The notes under the pieces: generated by a model | The model's input: only the letters and a program-made list of their open reading frames with translations | Database searches by the model: none | Told to the model about the DNA's origin: nothing | From: Oidiodendron maius Zn | Lineage: Eukaryota > Ascomycota > Leotiomycetes > Myxotrichaceae | Direction of reading: 5' to 3' | Length of the DNA: 64,000 nt | Assembly: GCA_000827325.1 (NCBI GenBank) | Contig: KN832886.1 | Coordinates: forward strand, 280,925 to 344,924 | Program-made: the position numbers and the translations under genes | Shown: positions 44,668 to 56,013 of the stretch, piece after piece | How positions within the stretch are numbered: the first letter of the stretch is position 1 | Layout of the letters: every line of letters starts with the position of its first letter

Positions 44668-46188
44668 GAGGTTGTCGAGATAGTCGCGTGGGAAGGTCAA
44701 TTGAATTTATCTGGACAATTTATTGTTCACTTCCGCTTCGGCACGCGCACACTTGGAAATCCTGCGAGGAGCAAGCTACCCTTGCCGTAGCAGCAGCAGA
44801 TTCCAGCGATCATCTCCCATCACGATTATGTGAGCGGCCGGAACCAGGAAAGATTGCTGCACTTCCCCCCAGGGTATGATCAAGGTTGATCGGACATGCC
44901 GACCAACCATTCACAATTGCCAAAACAAGGAACCGCCCATGGCCCCATCGAGAAAAAGGAGCGCCTGAGCTACCCCGCAGAATGGGGACCCCGATGGGAA
45001 AGGAGAAGCAGTGGACTAGCGCCCCACAGAGAGGCTTATTACCATATCATCACGGGCGTCCAGCCATTCGTGGAGAAGGGCTGGGGGCGAGCGGCAGACC
45101 CAATTACCCGGCGGTATTACAACGCCACGGCGGCGTTATGATAACGTGACTCTGCCAAAATGTACTGTACGATTCGGAACGGCGATACCGCTTAGCGGCC
45201 CATGCATCGCATGAAATGCAAATCAGAGGCGGCTAGCAGGGGACATTTCTTGCTGCCTGAACCAGTTTGATTCTGGACTTGCTGCGGGATACCATCGAGG
45301 TGGGACGAGATCTGGACGAAATGATGCACATGATTGGGCGTGGCAAGATGTGTTGCTTACCGCCTGCTGGAGGTGCCGCTTTCTCACCACCCCTACTTTC
45401 CAACTGGCGGTTTGGCGGGGCAAGTTATGATGGATGCCTGAAAAAAGGCAGGGACAACTTGACAATGGGCGGATATTGCGGCGGCTTCAACCCGACCCGT
45501 CTCCATTTGTGGCAGCATATGTTGAGAAAGTGGAGCTTATGAAAAATTTGCGGCTATTCCCATGGCGCCACAAAGTCGAAATTGATCACGACATATCTAC
45601 AAATCCAGTCTAGAGCATAAGTAAATCTAAAGTGAGGGAAATGTTCTTGAGGTGTAGGAAATATATCTTTAGCCGAGTAGAATTTTCACTTAAGGCAATC
45701 AGAGCGCAAGCGCACAAACACCAAGCAAGCTTTGAAGGAAGGGATTACAAGCACAGGAAATAGACGCAGCTAGGTGTAAAGTCACGTGGTTGGAAGAAAG
45801 GAAAGCACATTTCTCAGCAGAAAATATTGCATTTCGGTCGTGGCCAGGGCTTTTACTGCGGGATTATCGCTTCGCAGGAATATCGGTTAACCCTTATTTT
45901 CCCTACGTAATATAGATTGGTTTTGATTACTACTCTTTTGTAACCATTACTAAGTCCCGCATCTTATCTTGACCTTTAGTTTAGTTACTAGAGTCGACTC
46001 GAAATTTGTTCTCGAATATAGGAAAAGAAAACAACCCGGAACTAGAAAAGTATATTCCAACTGAAAAGAGGTGTCTATGAAGAAAGCGTGGCCTAATCCT
46101 AATAGGCAAACGATATACCTAGAGGAGACGTATGCCAAAGATTTACATGTGGAAATCATACATGTAAACCCCACGAAGACTATCTGTC
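44668..46188. other. Intergenic stretch
   Basis: Promoter side of the sugar transporter (from 44668 rightward) and 3' side of the CrtC-like gene. Small frames at 44886-45149 and 45267-45542 are GC-rich but show no domain. Nothing else was seen. Confidence 0.4.
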
Positions 46189-47453
46189 TTACAAAGGTTC
46201 GAGTTGGTTGAGTGACCACAGCCCCGTCTCATCAGTGTAACTTTCTTGGCCTTCAAAACCACCAGAGACCGGTCCTCTGCCAGCCTGCCAGTAAGGAATA
46301 TCGGCAAATATACTGTTGCTGGTAATGTTTGCAACAAAAATACCGCCATCTCCTAGATCCCAGTGCATGATCATGCCCGCGGGCGCTGGAGTGCCTGGAA
46401 CGAGCGGCCATATCTGACCCTTTCCCCAGCCCAGAGTATTGTTGGGGCTGTCAACGCAACGAGAGGCAATGACACGCCCATCTTCCCATCTGGCGAGATA
46501 CTCCGCACTGATATCCGTCCCATCTTGTGCACGTGAATGCCACCACACAACGGCGTAAGGGCCTAGACGAGCGTGGCCCCAAAAGGCTGCCTGGAGCGCC
46601 TGCGCGAAAGGGCGATCGACCCAAGTCTTGTCGTGATAGCCATATCCTTCGAATGAGATGGCTGTGTCGCCTATTTGGAGGCACACAGTTGCGTTAGCGT
46701 CCGGTAATGCGTTTGCCCAGGCAACTCCTGCGATATTCTGCTCCTCGACTCCTGCTGCGTCGGTACCGCAGGAGTAGTGTGGCGCCGCAAGCTGTATAAT
46801 CAGGAATACGTGGTCAGTAATAGAGTAATAGAATGTTGTTGCCAATGGGGCGGGGAGCGCGTACATTGCCTCGCAAAGTCATACTCCCTTTGATACCAAC
46901 CCGAGGCGCGTTGATGGTCACTTCGTAGACTGGTCTTGGCTCCAAAAGGCTCGAACCCGACCAACTGAATTCATTGCCACCAAAATAATCCACCCGCATG
47001 CTTTTGTCAGCCCTCTCAGTAATGTTAAGATTTTCAGCGTCAACTCCGTAGCTATAGGCTGTACCATTTGCAAAAGATCCGAATATAGTAACGTGATAAA
47101 GGGTTTCACTTGTCCCAACACCATCATCCGTTGGCCACTGCACCTCAAAGTTGAACACGACAGTCTCATTGGTTGATGGGTTCATCGCGTCGAAGTACCA
47201 CCTGTAAGCTTCAACCACACGAAACGTTTTCTTGGAGTGGGGAATAGGCTCACGAGTCCCACGTGGTGGCGTTTGGGGCTGGGTCAAGTTTGAAGAAGTC
47301 GACCTGACCGAGAGCTTGTGTAGTGAATTCGACCTTAGTAGTGCCGTTGTACCGCTCATTGCCGAGTGAAATGACCCGGTCTCCCGTACTGTGAGCAGAT
47401 GAGCAGCAGATTGACAGGCCGGCTGCCACCAGCAAATAATTTCGATACTGCAT
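46189..47453 (-). CDS. Secreted CrtC/AttH-fold protein related to fungal Diels-Alderases
   Basis: Three exons (47453-47254, 47201-46865, 46791-46189; introns of 52 and 73 bp) give 379 aa. The start at 47453 gives a clean signal peptide (QYRNYLLVAAGLSICCSSA); an upstream in-frame ATG would add 36 poor residues. Family motifs: TTWDSWYFDAM, GGNEFSWSGSS, GVAWANALPDANATVCLQIG, GYGYHDKTWVDRPF and WGHARLGPYAVVWW, typical of the double-lipocalin fold in hydroxyneurosporene synthase-like proteins and in decalin-forming Diels-Alderases such as CghA and Fsa2. Several N-glycosylation sequons are present. No polyketide synthase is visible near it. Whether it catalyses a pericyclic step or only binds a hydrophobic ligand is open. 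Confidence 0.85.
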
Positions 47454-49234
47454 TATGATGCTTAACAATGATGATAAGGCTGGTATGTGGTGATAGTTAG
47501 ATCGTGGCCATGAGATGTTCTCGTCGGGGATTGAGATGAATCCTAAGTCAAGAAACGCCACGATACTAGAGCGAAGATGAAAGAATTATATACTACTATT
47601 TCAAGCAACGTAATTGTATACGGAGTGGCTTGAGCGCTAGACAGGTTGGAAGACTACTCTATCAAGCAAAAATTATGTATCAATCATAATTACCGAACGA
47701 TCCGAACGACCAGGGTCTACCTTTAAAAGCTAAAATGCTCCCTAGACAACCATATGAGGTATAGTAAATCGGATTTGGATTTGGACTCGGATTCGGACTC
47801 GGACTCGGATTCAGAGTTTCAGTTCTTAGCTCAGGGATCAAGGATGTATAAAGCCCCACCGTCCCTACATATAGTAAGTAGTATCTTTACCACCATTAAG
47901 GGTTTTATAATCTCCTTAAGGTATTACTTATAGATCTTTTCGATATCAATAAAGCTTAGATACCCCATCGGGAACTGGGGGGAGCCTTAGTGTATAGAGA
48001 TTGGCTAAATTAGTAAAGTCCTTAATGTTCGTGCTTCAAATCTATTACTATAGAGTACTCTCTACATCCTTAGGCTTGTCAACGAAAATTTCCCATGCTT
48101 GTCAAATTGCCCTTCGTCAAATTGCCTATAGGACATCTGATGGGCAATTTCGAAGTTGCGATTGCCGTCCATGAGCTCCGTTGATGTCTTTGCAGCAACC
48201 AATTCCCAGCATACGTGAAGGTCAAGAGAGCTTCACTTCATTGATACGGTAAAGCGCCAAAACACGTAGAAGAAGCTCAGCAGGAGGCAAAGTCTTTCGG
48301 CAAGAGCTCCTGCAAATGGATCTTGCCAGTTTCCTTCCGCCAACTTATATCTCCTCAACGTCACAGGGCCAAACGCCACTCAATGACATGTACAGCGTTA
48401 ACTGCAAGATCTTGATGGAGCTCAACCGACAATACAATCCACAAAGCGTATTTAGTCTGTTATCCCCTCGTCTGTCGCAAAAAACTACAACTAGCAGGGG
48501 TGTATTATACTCAGTCTTGCATTAGCACCGAAATGTGGGAACGGAGATGGTAGATATCGGGTGAGATGACAGAAATGTCAGCAAGTGGGCCGGCGCTTGC
48601 GGGTGAAGAATATGGCCCGGTTTCTAATTTCTAAGCATAGGGTGACTGTTTGAAATGGTCTATGAACGAGCAAACCGAGTAGACCGAGTAGACCGAGTCA
48701 ACCGAGGGCCCGGGTACATGTGCCGAAACAATTTGGCAATCCTGTCTATTGCGTCAACCAGGATAAGGAACTGGATCGAATCGGTTCAATTGAACGGAAT
48801 GCTATTCAACACGAACCTTCGACATTTGTAGATCCTCTATCAGTCTCCAAGCTATATGTAGTATACAGAACGAAGATTTCTGTGGTTGCGAGATCCGAAT
48901 TCATTAAAGGAAGTTCGGCTAAGGAGGCGAAATGCAGAATGCTCTTGCTTTAGGTCTCCTCCAATATTCGTATTCTTCTGACGTTATTCCAGCAATTATC
49001 GCTGGCTATAGACTGGTCTAATCCTTCTGTGAGGTCCAGTTGGTAGATAAAGATAAAACAAAAGGCATAATATCTCAGAGAGCTGATAAGATGCCTGGCG
49101 CAATCTGCTCCAACTTCCCTAGCAGCTCGTTAAAACCCTTTTCCTGTATTTTTATGCCCTCTGCATTAGTTACTAAAGATGACGGCCTGCTCAAGATATA
49201 TATTAGTGATTAGATAGCATTTCAGATGGAGGTC
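47454..49234. other. Intergenic stretch with simple repeats
   Basis: No gene supported. Contains the hexamer repeat listed below and a 9-bp repeat (ACCGAGTAG-like, 48674-48706). Open frames at 48316-48525 and 48720-48953 lack recognisable features. Confidence 0.4.
47770..47812. repeat. GGATTT/GGACTC hexamer microsatellite
   Basis: About seven consecutive six-base units alternating GGATTT, GGACTC and GGATTC on the plus strand. Confidence 0.85.
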
Positions 49235-49525
49235 TTATGTCTGAAAATGGCAATCAGTCAAATACTGTCCGTGACTTTCCACACCTGACAATATTCCATG
49301 CGCTAACGCACGACTGCACTCCTTTGTACTCCGAGCAAGCAATCTCTGGCCCATTCTTGCTCCAAAACAAGGCATATGACGCAAAAGCCCAGACTTGCAG
49401 AAACTAGGATTCGGGGTATTGATGACAACGAGAGTTTTATGTAAAGACTTCAACCGGTCTGCCAGCGCCCCAACGGCGTACAAGCGTCTGGTTTGCCAGA
49501 CCTGGGAGAGATCGAGCAGTGGCAA
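49235..49525 (-). pseudogene. Short-chain dehydrogenase remnant (C-terminal third)
   Basis: The 96-residue frame matches the end of fungal SDR/retinol dehydrogenase-like proteins: LVVINTPNPSFCKSGLLR (equivalent of VNxxNPGLCxSEL), then LLARSTKECSRALAHG and GVESHGQYLTDC. The Rossmann glycine motif and YxxxK are missing and not found upstream, so only the 3' part survives. Confidence 0.65.
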
Positions 49526-50122
49526 GCGATTGCAGATGCTTCAAATGTGGAGTGGCAGGGGATGGGGTTCTTGATTTTGATGGTTTAATTAAAGCGGTAT
49601 TGGAAAGGAACAGATATATGTGATGGTATCGCTGGAGTTATAAGGGATATAAGGGCTTCCTTGGAGTTGGGCTAGAATATTCGATTTATTTTTCTGCAAT
49701 TTGCTCTGTTTTCATCGCTCCTGTTCCTGCCGCCAGTACAGCAAGCGCTGTGGCTTTTCTGTGGCTTGTATCTCGGACTAGGGCCGCTGCCGCGTCCCTT
49801 GTTACCTGCAAGCAAGATCAATCATTCTGCCCACGCTTGGAAGTGAGGCTGAATACCAAACAATTTTGTTACAACGTGGCTGGGCCTAGATCTATTTGGC
49901 ATTAGTTTTTCTGGTCCAAGCTGAGTTATTGGCGTGCTTTTGTGAAGACATGCGCGCGTCCTAATGTGCTCACCTCTGCAAGGCTGCAACATGGCTGGAC
50001 ACGACTCAAACCTGTATAAGCATTTGTGGCCGCATAGCATTGATATTTATTGTAGAGACGGCGATTTCAGACGCGATCTTGAACTTGAGTTGAAGCCGGC
50101 GCTTCGCAACAAATCAAGAACG
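49526..50122. other. Intergenic stretch upstream of a membrane protein gene
   Basis: No separate gene. In-frame ATGs at 49964 and 49988 could extend the following gene; I preferred 50123. Confidence 0.4.
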
Positions 50123-52198
50123 ATGAATGTCACCGCCCTTCCAACCTGCCCCTTGGACTTTGATAACTCCACATACAGCTGTGCAAACCCGTATCCAAAT
50201 TGCACGAATGCAGCTTCGTTCCAATTTGCAAGCCTATGGATAATCACGCAGGCCATCGCCACCTGCCCAAATGACACCCGTCTTTTCAACAGCCAACCCA
50301 TGCTAACAGACCATGCCTGCCTACTCTTCACACACAGGAAGGCATGGACGCTTTATCCCGCCGCCGACATCTGGTCTCGATTGACAACGTGGAAGTTCCC
50401 CTTGCTGCAGTTGGTTGCTGTCTTTCCTCGGCCTCCGTTGACGTTCGGGATAGAGTGCTTCGTACTGCTTCATCTGCTGGGAGATCCTATATCCACGATC
50501 GCGAATCTGCTCTTGAAGGTAGCGAGCTGCCAAGCGAGGGCGGCGTTGTGGAAGTATAGACTCAGACCGAACGGCCAGGAGGAGCAACTGATAACACTTT
50601 GGGCTGGACTTACACCTACGCCATCTCCTGACGGATTGTGGAAAGGCTTGACTGCGATTGTGGACTCTTATGATGAATGGGGTCCTGATATTGGGACTAA
50701 AGTGCAAGAATTGATATATGATAGACTGTAAGTCTCTCCTGATCTTTGAGCAAGTGGCGAAGTTGATCGATGCATGCCAGGACAACCGATGGCAGGCCAA
50801 CCAGGGTGCCAGTTTCGGATGAAGATAGGACAGATTTTCTCAAGATCTGTCGATTGGCCGCGAATGCGCTGGCCGCGGATCGATCAACGAAGTTTTTACC
50901 CGTTATAGTGGCACAGGGGTTTTTCATCGGGACAATTGCCAGTAAGTCTTCCAGAGAATTGGCCAATGATGCAAAGAAAACTCTGTACCACCTATAGCAA
51001 GATAGGACGGTGTATCTGACAGGTCCTAGTTGCATTCGGGCGTACAAAAGATTCAGCAACAGGTCCCAACCCAGCCACGTACATCAATATCGAAGGCCAC
51101 AGTATCGCCTTCTCATCACTGTATTTCTGGATTATCCCCGCTGTCATGATAGGTTCCATCATCGGAGTATCTCAGACCGATGCTGCCATCCCTCGAATCC
51201 TGGAACGCTTCAGGACAGAAACAAAAGCCAGATTCCCGAACTGGGAACAGCTTCCCTCCAAGGAAGATCTGACCATGGATCTCAGGGAACGCAGCGGGGG
51301 AATCTATTCATGGCAGCCTAAAGAGTCTAGAATTGCGTTCAAGAGCCACATTGCAAAATGTGACCTCAAACGACACATCTCAGGACCAGGTCGTTATGGA
51401 AACTGTTGGCAACTAATTGTGTGGGCCATAAACGAAGTCCTAGCCTTCACGCTAGTCTCCCATCTGTTCCCCATTATAGTATTCGCGTGTGGCGCTTTCG
51501 GAGGCTTGTTGATTTCGTTGCTTATCCCGCCCGTCGGTGTCGACTGTCGTCATATCGGCGAGCTGCTCATCACATTTGCGTGGGTCGTGAGCGCAGGTCT
51601 CAACAGGCTGCCTATATTTGCTGCAGCCGAGTCAGAAAGCGACGGCGAAGAGACCAGGCGCGCCAGAAGGAACCGTTTCTGGTTCATCATGTGTAAAGAT
51701 ATCGTCGTCACTGCGGCTACGATGGGGGGAATCATCGTCACGCAGATCGGAGTCTTCAACCAATGTGCGTGCTATACGCTCTGGGGGAAGACCGGCCTCG
51801 CACTTCCGGAGACTAATAGCGTGAAAACGACGTTGGCTTTGAGGATCAACACCTCGTATCCGGCTATTGCGTTTCTTTGCGTGGGGTTTCAGCTGGTGAT
51901 TGTTCCGTCTTTGCTGTTGAACCAGTATAGCAGTGCCATTAGGGTTTTCTTGCAGAGGGACGATGAGAAGTCGAACATACCGGAGTGGGTTGTTGGCTTT
52001 TGGGGCCGGTTGGTGAGATGTTGGAAGGCAATGACTGGTTGGGCGAAGACTGTATTGTCGGTGATAGAACTAGGGGTCAGAAAACTGATTGGGCGTCCTG
52101 GAGTTGCCTGTACGTCTGGATTTCCTAGCAATGAAGATAACCCCGGGCTCCCCCTAAACAGACTGAACCAGCAAGAGCAACGAGAGGAGTTGCCATGA
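50123..52198 (+). CDS. Multi-pass membrane protein of unknown function
   Basis: Three exons (50123-50727, 50781-50941, 51030-52198; introns of 53 and 88 bp) give 644 aa. I chose the ATG that begins MNVTALPTCPLDFDNSTYSC; upstream in-frame ATGs exist. The N-terminal part is Cys-rich and glycosylatable (CANPYPNCTNAASF), then LTTWKFPLLQLVAVFPRPPL, an amphipathic region, an exon with PVIVAQGFFIGTIA, and at least six TM helices (YFWIIPAVMIGSIIGV, LVSHLFPIIVFACGAFGG, CKDIVVTAATMGGIIVTQIG, AIAFLCVGFQLVIVPSLL). The C terminus is hydrophilic. The layout is one I associate with fungal uncharacterised integral membrane proteins; transport or sensing is possible but unproven. Confidence 0.85.
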
Positions 52199-52292
52199 CT
52201 ATAGACAATTGGGGGGTCGATAAAAAGTCAAACACAGGCCGCTTCCCGCAAGATTTGTAAAGAAGTTCAGCCGCGATAGACTGTATTATATT

Positions 52293-53040
52293 TGATATCT
52301 AGAAAAAGCCGTCGTTGACTTCAACCACACTTCCATTCATGTAACGCGCCTCATCCCTGAACGGGAAAGCCACCTCATCGGCAACATCCTCCGGCTCACC
52401 AATTCTCCCTAGCGACACAAAACGAATTCAGCTTTTGCAACGCCTTCTTGCCCTCGAACACTGCGACCTTAGTCGGCGTCCGAATCGCTCCTGCAGCAAC
52501 GATGTTAGTCCTAAGCCTTTGCGCCCCAGCTCCAGCGCCACGCTCTTCGAGAATCCAATAGCGGCGGCCTTCGTCGCACAGTACACAGCATAGCCGGAAC
52601 CGGCATGATCCCAAGTTCGACGTCTTTTTCACGAACGAGGCGCCGGACTTGAGATGAGAGATGCAGGCGCGGGTGATGTTGAAGAAGCCCTTGATGTTGG
52701 TGGCGAACATCCTGTCCCAGTAGGCATCGGTGACGGAGACGGTAGTTTGGAGGACGCTGTTAATACTGGCACAGTTGATGATGTGGTCGATGTTGGGGTA
52801 CTTGGAGATTATGGCTGCGATGAAGGCGTCACATTTCTTGGAAGAGGATACGTCAAACGCGAAGGTGAAGTGAGTTTCTTTGCTGGGGCAAAGATCTAGG
52901 GTTTTAGTGAGAGAAGTCGGGTTAATATCTATCAGTACTAGCGTAGCACCGAGCTGTGCCAGCCTGACACTTGTGCCTCTGCGGATACCACTGCCAGCAC
53001 CGGTAACGAGGATGATCTTGTTTTAGAAGGATGGCGGCAT
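52293..53040 (-). pseudogene. Short-chain dehydrogenase/reductase pseudogene
   Basis: A whole SDR can be followed on the minus strand: MPPSF then TAA at codon 6, KIILVTGAGSGIRRG, LIDINPTSL, an NxAG-region variant (IINCASINSV), the catalytic YCATKAAAIGFSK in another frame, LRTNIVAAGAIRTPTK back in the first frame, and the end GRIGEPEDVADEVAFPF / YMNGSVVEVNDGFF in a further frame. The nucleotide-binding glycine motif has GIRRG instead of GIGRG. The early stop plus several frameshifts show that it is dead. Confidence 0.85.
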
Positions 53041-53750
53041 CTTAAGAAATGATATTAGATCCAAATTGTTGTCTTGCCGAGGAGAATTTGAAAGTATATT
53101 ATAGTGCTATGCTGGGTGACCTAAGGAGAGTAAGGGTGAAGCGAGGGTGGGAAGCAGGTGAGCTGTGGTGCATGAGCATGTGAGATGCTATTTTAGTACC
53201 AATGGGACTCTCCTCTTTGACCTAGTTACACTTTCCTACTCTTATCTCTTTATGCGAACCCCACTTCGGCTCTCTTCTGGCCGAGATTCCTGAGCTTCCC
53301 CTCGCTTCGTATTAGGTGAGGGGTAACCCGAACCTTAACGCAATCACTTCCCCAATACCACATAATTGGATACTGAAACGTGAAGCGAACTCTTCTACTC
53401 TAATGTCGTTCAATATCGCAGTTTCATTTTCGGGTCTGTCCGGAGCGGGGTAAATTGTGGCCTTACTAAGTTTGGAAAGAGCATTCCAGGTCCGATTTGA
53501 TTGGAAATCTGATCTATAATTGATTTCTTTTGTAGCAAGCTGCATCGTTTTTACGGACCTGTTGCATATTGCTGGTTCCGCAGATAATCTCTGTTAGCTT
53601 CTCCTCATTTTTTCATTCACGTCGAACGAATACAGTAGTGAGTGTGCTAATACGCTATAGGTTGGTTATACCTATTAGTTTATATCAGCTGGTACCAGAA
53701 CACAGGCAGTGAATCTTTTTGGTTTGCAGATAAATTCTGTTAGACGCAAG
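53041..53750. other. Intergenic stretch upstream of the aspartic-protease-like gene
   Basis: No gene recognised; the minus frame at 53312-53545 has no domain. Promoter of the following gene lies at the right end. Confidence 0.4.
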
Positions 53751-54989
53751 ATGTGCAGGAACTGGTTTCACATTGTAGTCCTGGCCTTCACAGTGCTTTC
53801 ACTAACAGCATGGCCGGCATTTTCATATGGTCTACCAGCCACCCGCCCGACGTGCAACCGTGGCCCAGGTTACTGGAAGACGACTCTTTCGAAGTTTATT
53901 CCATTCCATAATGCTCCAACCAATATCCCGCCCTTTACGAGCGCCCCATCCCTATCTTTCGCACTGGATGGCAAGATCTACAACACCACAATGGATACCG
54001 GATCTACGGGCCTCCTCCTCGCGGCGGCAGGTCTACCGGGCTACGACCCTGAGGCGGCGGCAAAGTATCCTATCGGTTGGCAGTATTTCACGAGCTCCAA
54101 CATTTTACAGGCCGGAAACTGGATCCCGAAACGTCTTTCCTTTCTGGATGCAAATGTTACAGCCACTGTCCCTGTGCTGGCAGTAACAATGAGCGTTATC
54201 TGCCCCTGGTACAATCTCTCGATCGACACGGATTCTTGTCCAACATCACCCGATGGAGTGACCGCGGTGCCAACAAGTATGCCGACAGGAATAGAATACA
54301 TGGGAGTAGGATTCGGTAGAGAGTACGAGGGTCAGCCACAAGGTACACCTGACAAGGTCACACTCCTTAATATCGACTCTATTGACGGACAAACCCTCGA
54401 AAATGGGTGCGTTACTGACGGCCATAAGAAGTCATGTCTTAATGAAGGCTACGTCATCAACAAGACAGGAGTGAGCGTAGGTCTCACTGGAGAAAACACT
54501 AAACACTTCTCATTCGTGAAACTCAGGTTGAATCATTCCTACTCGGATGACCCAAGAGACTGGACCCAAACACCAGGCTGCGTTTCTATAAATGGCGAGG
54601 TGTGCTCCCCTGGTTCTGTACTTCTCGACACAGGAATCCCGCAATCTTATCTTACAGTCCCTCTATCTGAACCCGTAAGCCTTGAAGGGAGTGAGTTAGC
54701 GGACGGTGTGAACGTGACTGTCCGCTTCGGGTCAAAAGGGTCCTATGCTGCGGCGTACGATTTTATTGTTGGAAGTCAGGGAAATGAGTTGGCCCCTACA
54801 GAGGTCATTGTTACCCAGTCGGATGCAAGTAGCCCATTTTTCAATACCGGGAGGCATCTGTATAAGAATTTTGATATACTACACGATGCACTCGGAGGCT
54901 ATTTGGGGCTTAGATGGAGGGGAAATGCGAGTCTGGCCTTATTTGGTGGGACTTGTGTGGAGAGCGAGAGGGAAAGTGATGGAGGGTAA
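53751..54989 (+). CDS. Secreted aspartic-protease-like protein
   Basis: A single exon. From the ATG at 53751 it is 412 aa with a strong signal peptide (FHIVVLAFTVLSLTAWPAFS); an in-frame ATG at 53709 would add 14 residues (426 aa). Two retropepsin/pepsin-type motifs are present: MDTGSTGLLLAA near residue 80 and VLLDTGIPQSYLTVP near 290, spaced like the two catalytic lobes of A1-type enzymes, but the flanks are not those of classical pepsins. Many N-glycosylation sequons and Cys pairs suit an extracellular protein. It could be an active divergent protease or an inactive wall protein. Confidence 0.8.
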   Translation: MCRNWFHIVVLAFTVLSLTAWPAFSYGLPATRPTCNRGPGYWKTTLSKFIPFHNAPTNIPPFTSAPSLSFALDGKIYNTTMDTGSTGLLLAAAGLPGYDPEAAAKYPIGWQYFTSSNILQAGNWIPKRLSFLDANVTATVPVLAVTMSVICPWYNLSIDTDSCPTSPDGVTAVPTSMPTGIEYMGVGFGREYEGQPQGTPDKVTLLNIDSIDGQTLENGCVTDGHKKSCLNEGYVINKTGVSVGLTGENTKHFSFVKLRLNHSYSDDPRDWTQTPGCVSINGEVCSPGSVLLDTGIPQSYLTVPLSEPVSLEGSELADGVNVTVRFGSKGSYAAAYDFIVGSQGNELAPTEVIVTQSDASSPFFNTGRHLYKNFDILHDALGGYLGLRWRGNASLALFGGTCVESERESDGG

Positions 54990-56013
54990 GGTTTTAAGTA
55001 ATGAAGCATGTAGCTATATTGCTTCTGCGGACTACATGGTGCTACACCTCCGGACTGCGCGCGGTTGTAGTCAAGCTGTCCATCGTCCCATTGATAGCAT
55101 TAAAAGCCTCTTCGGATATTCCCCCCTGCTCTATTATAACTATCGGCCTGTCATGGCATGAAGGTACTGTCAAGAAAGAATATGATTCCAAGTTTTAGAG
55201 TACAAGAAAACCTGCGTGCCGAGTTTGTCCGGACAAAGAGGGAGGCACAAACCGCTGAGCGATTTTACCGCATTTACATCATGTCATATTAGCAGGCATG
55301 CTAGCCGTATTATCATACCAAATTCATGTGTGGCACTCTTCTAGATATTTCCATGAGCCTTGTTAATTCAGATCTCTCCTTCAGCGGCAAGAAGTAAGTC
55401 ATGACTTGATTGATCGTATATTTTGAATATCCTATGTCAACTATGACTTCCGGAACTCCTGCGGTGAGCCCAACTATTGGCAGACCTTGCGCGCTTATAG
55501 TGACGCGCCGCGATACAAATATGATGTCATTGCCGCTCAGCTGTCGCTCAGCTGGGTGCGCCAGCCTCAACCCAACGTACTCTCCGCACTTCGCATCTAT
55601 GCCAACTCGACGGCTTAATAACTACTAGAATCCTTTCTCTTGCGATCCTGGAACCTAGTCAAATAATTTGTCTGCTACAATATATCCAAATGTTCCCTTT
55701 GTTCACCTTCTACCTTTAGTCAGCTTTTGCTAGAAGGAAAGCCGTCGTGGGACTTTATTGGCTTTCGTCTTATTTTCCCTCTTTTTGACTACCGATGTTC
55801 TCCGATCTTTTATAACTCTTTTATCCATCTCCTTCCGAGGCAATTTTATTTCCCTAAAATTCTTTGAGCTGCACTTTTCCATGGCTTGTGGTAGTTACAT
55901 GCCTTTCGAATCCTAAGGCAGACCTGCTTTTGACGCTCAGCATCAGCTGAACTTCTCCCCTCGCACCATCCATCTCGACTGTTCGTCACGGCGTTTTAGA
56001 TGCTCCCCCAATT
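54990..56013. other. Intergenic stretch
   Basis: No gene supported. The frames at 55001-55161 and 55313-55628 lack features. Pyrimidine-rich DNA at 55690-55990 is probably the old promoter/leader of the HET pseudogene. Confidence 0.4.
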
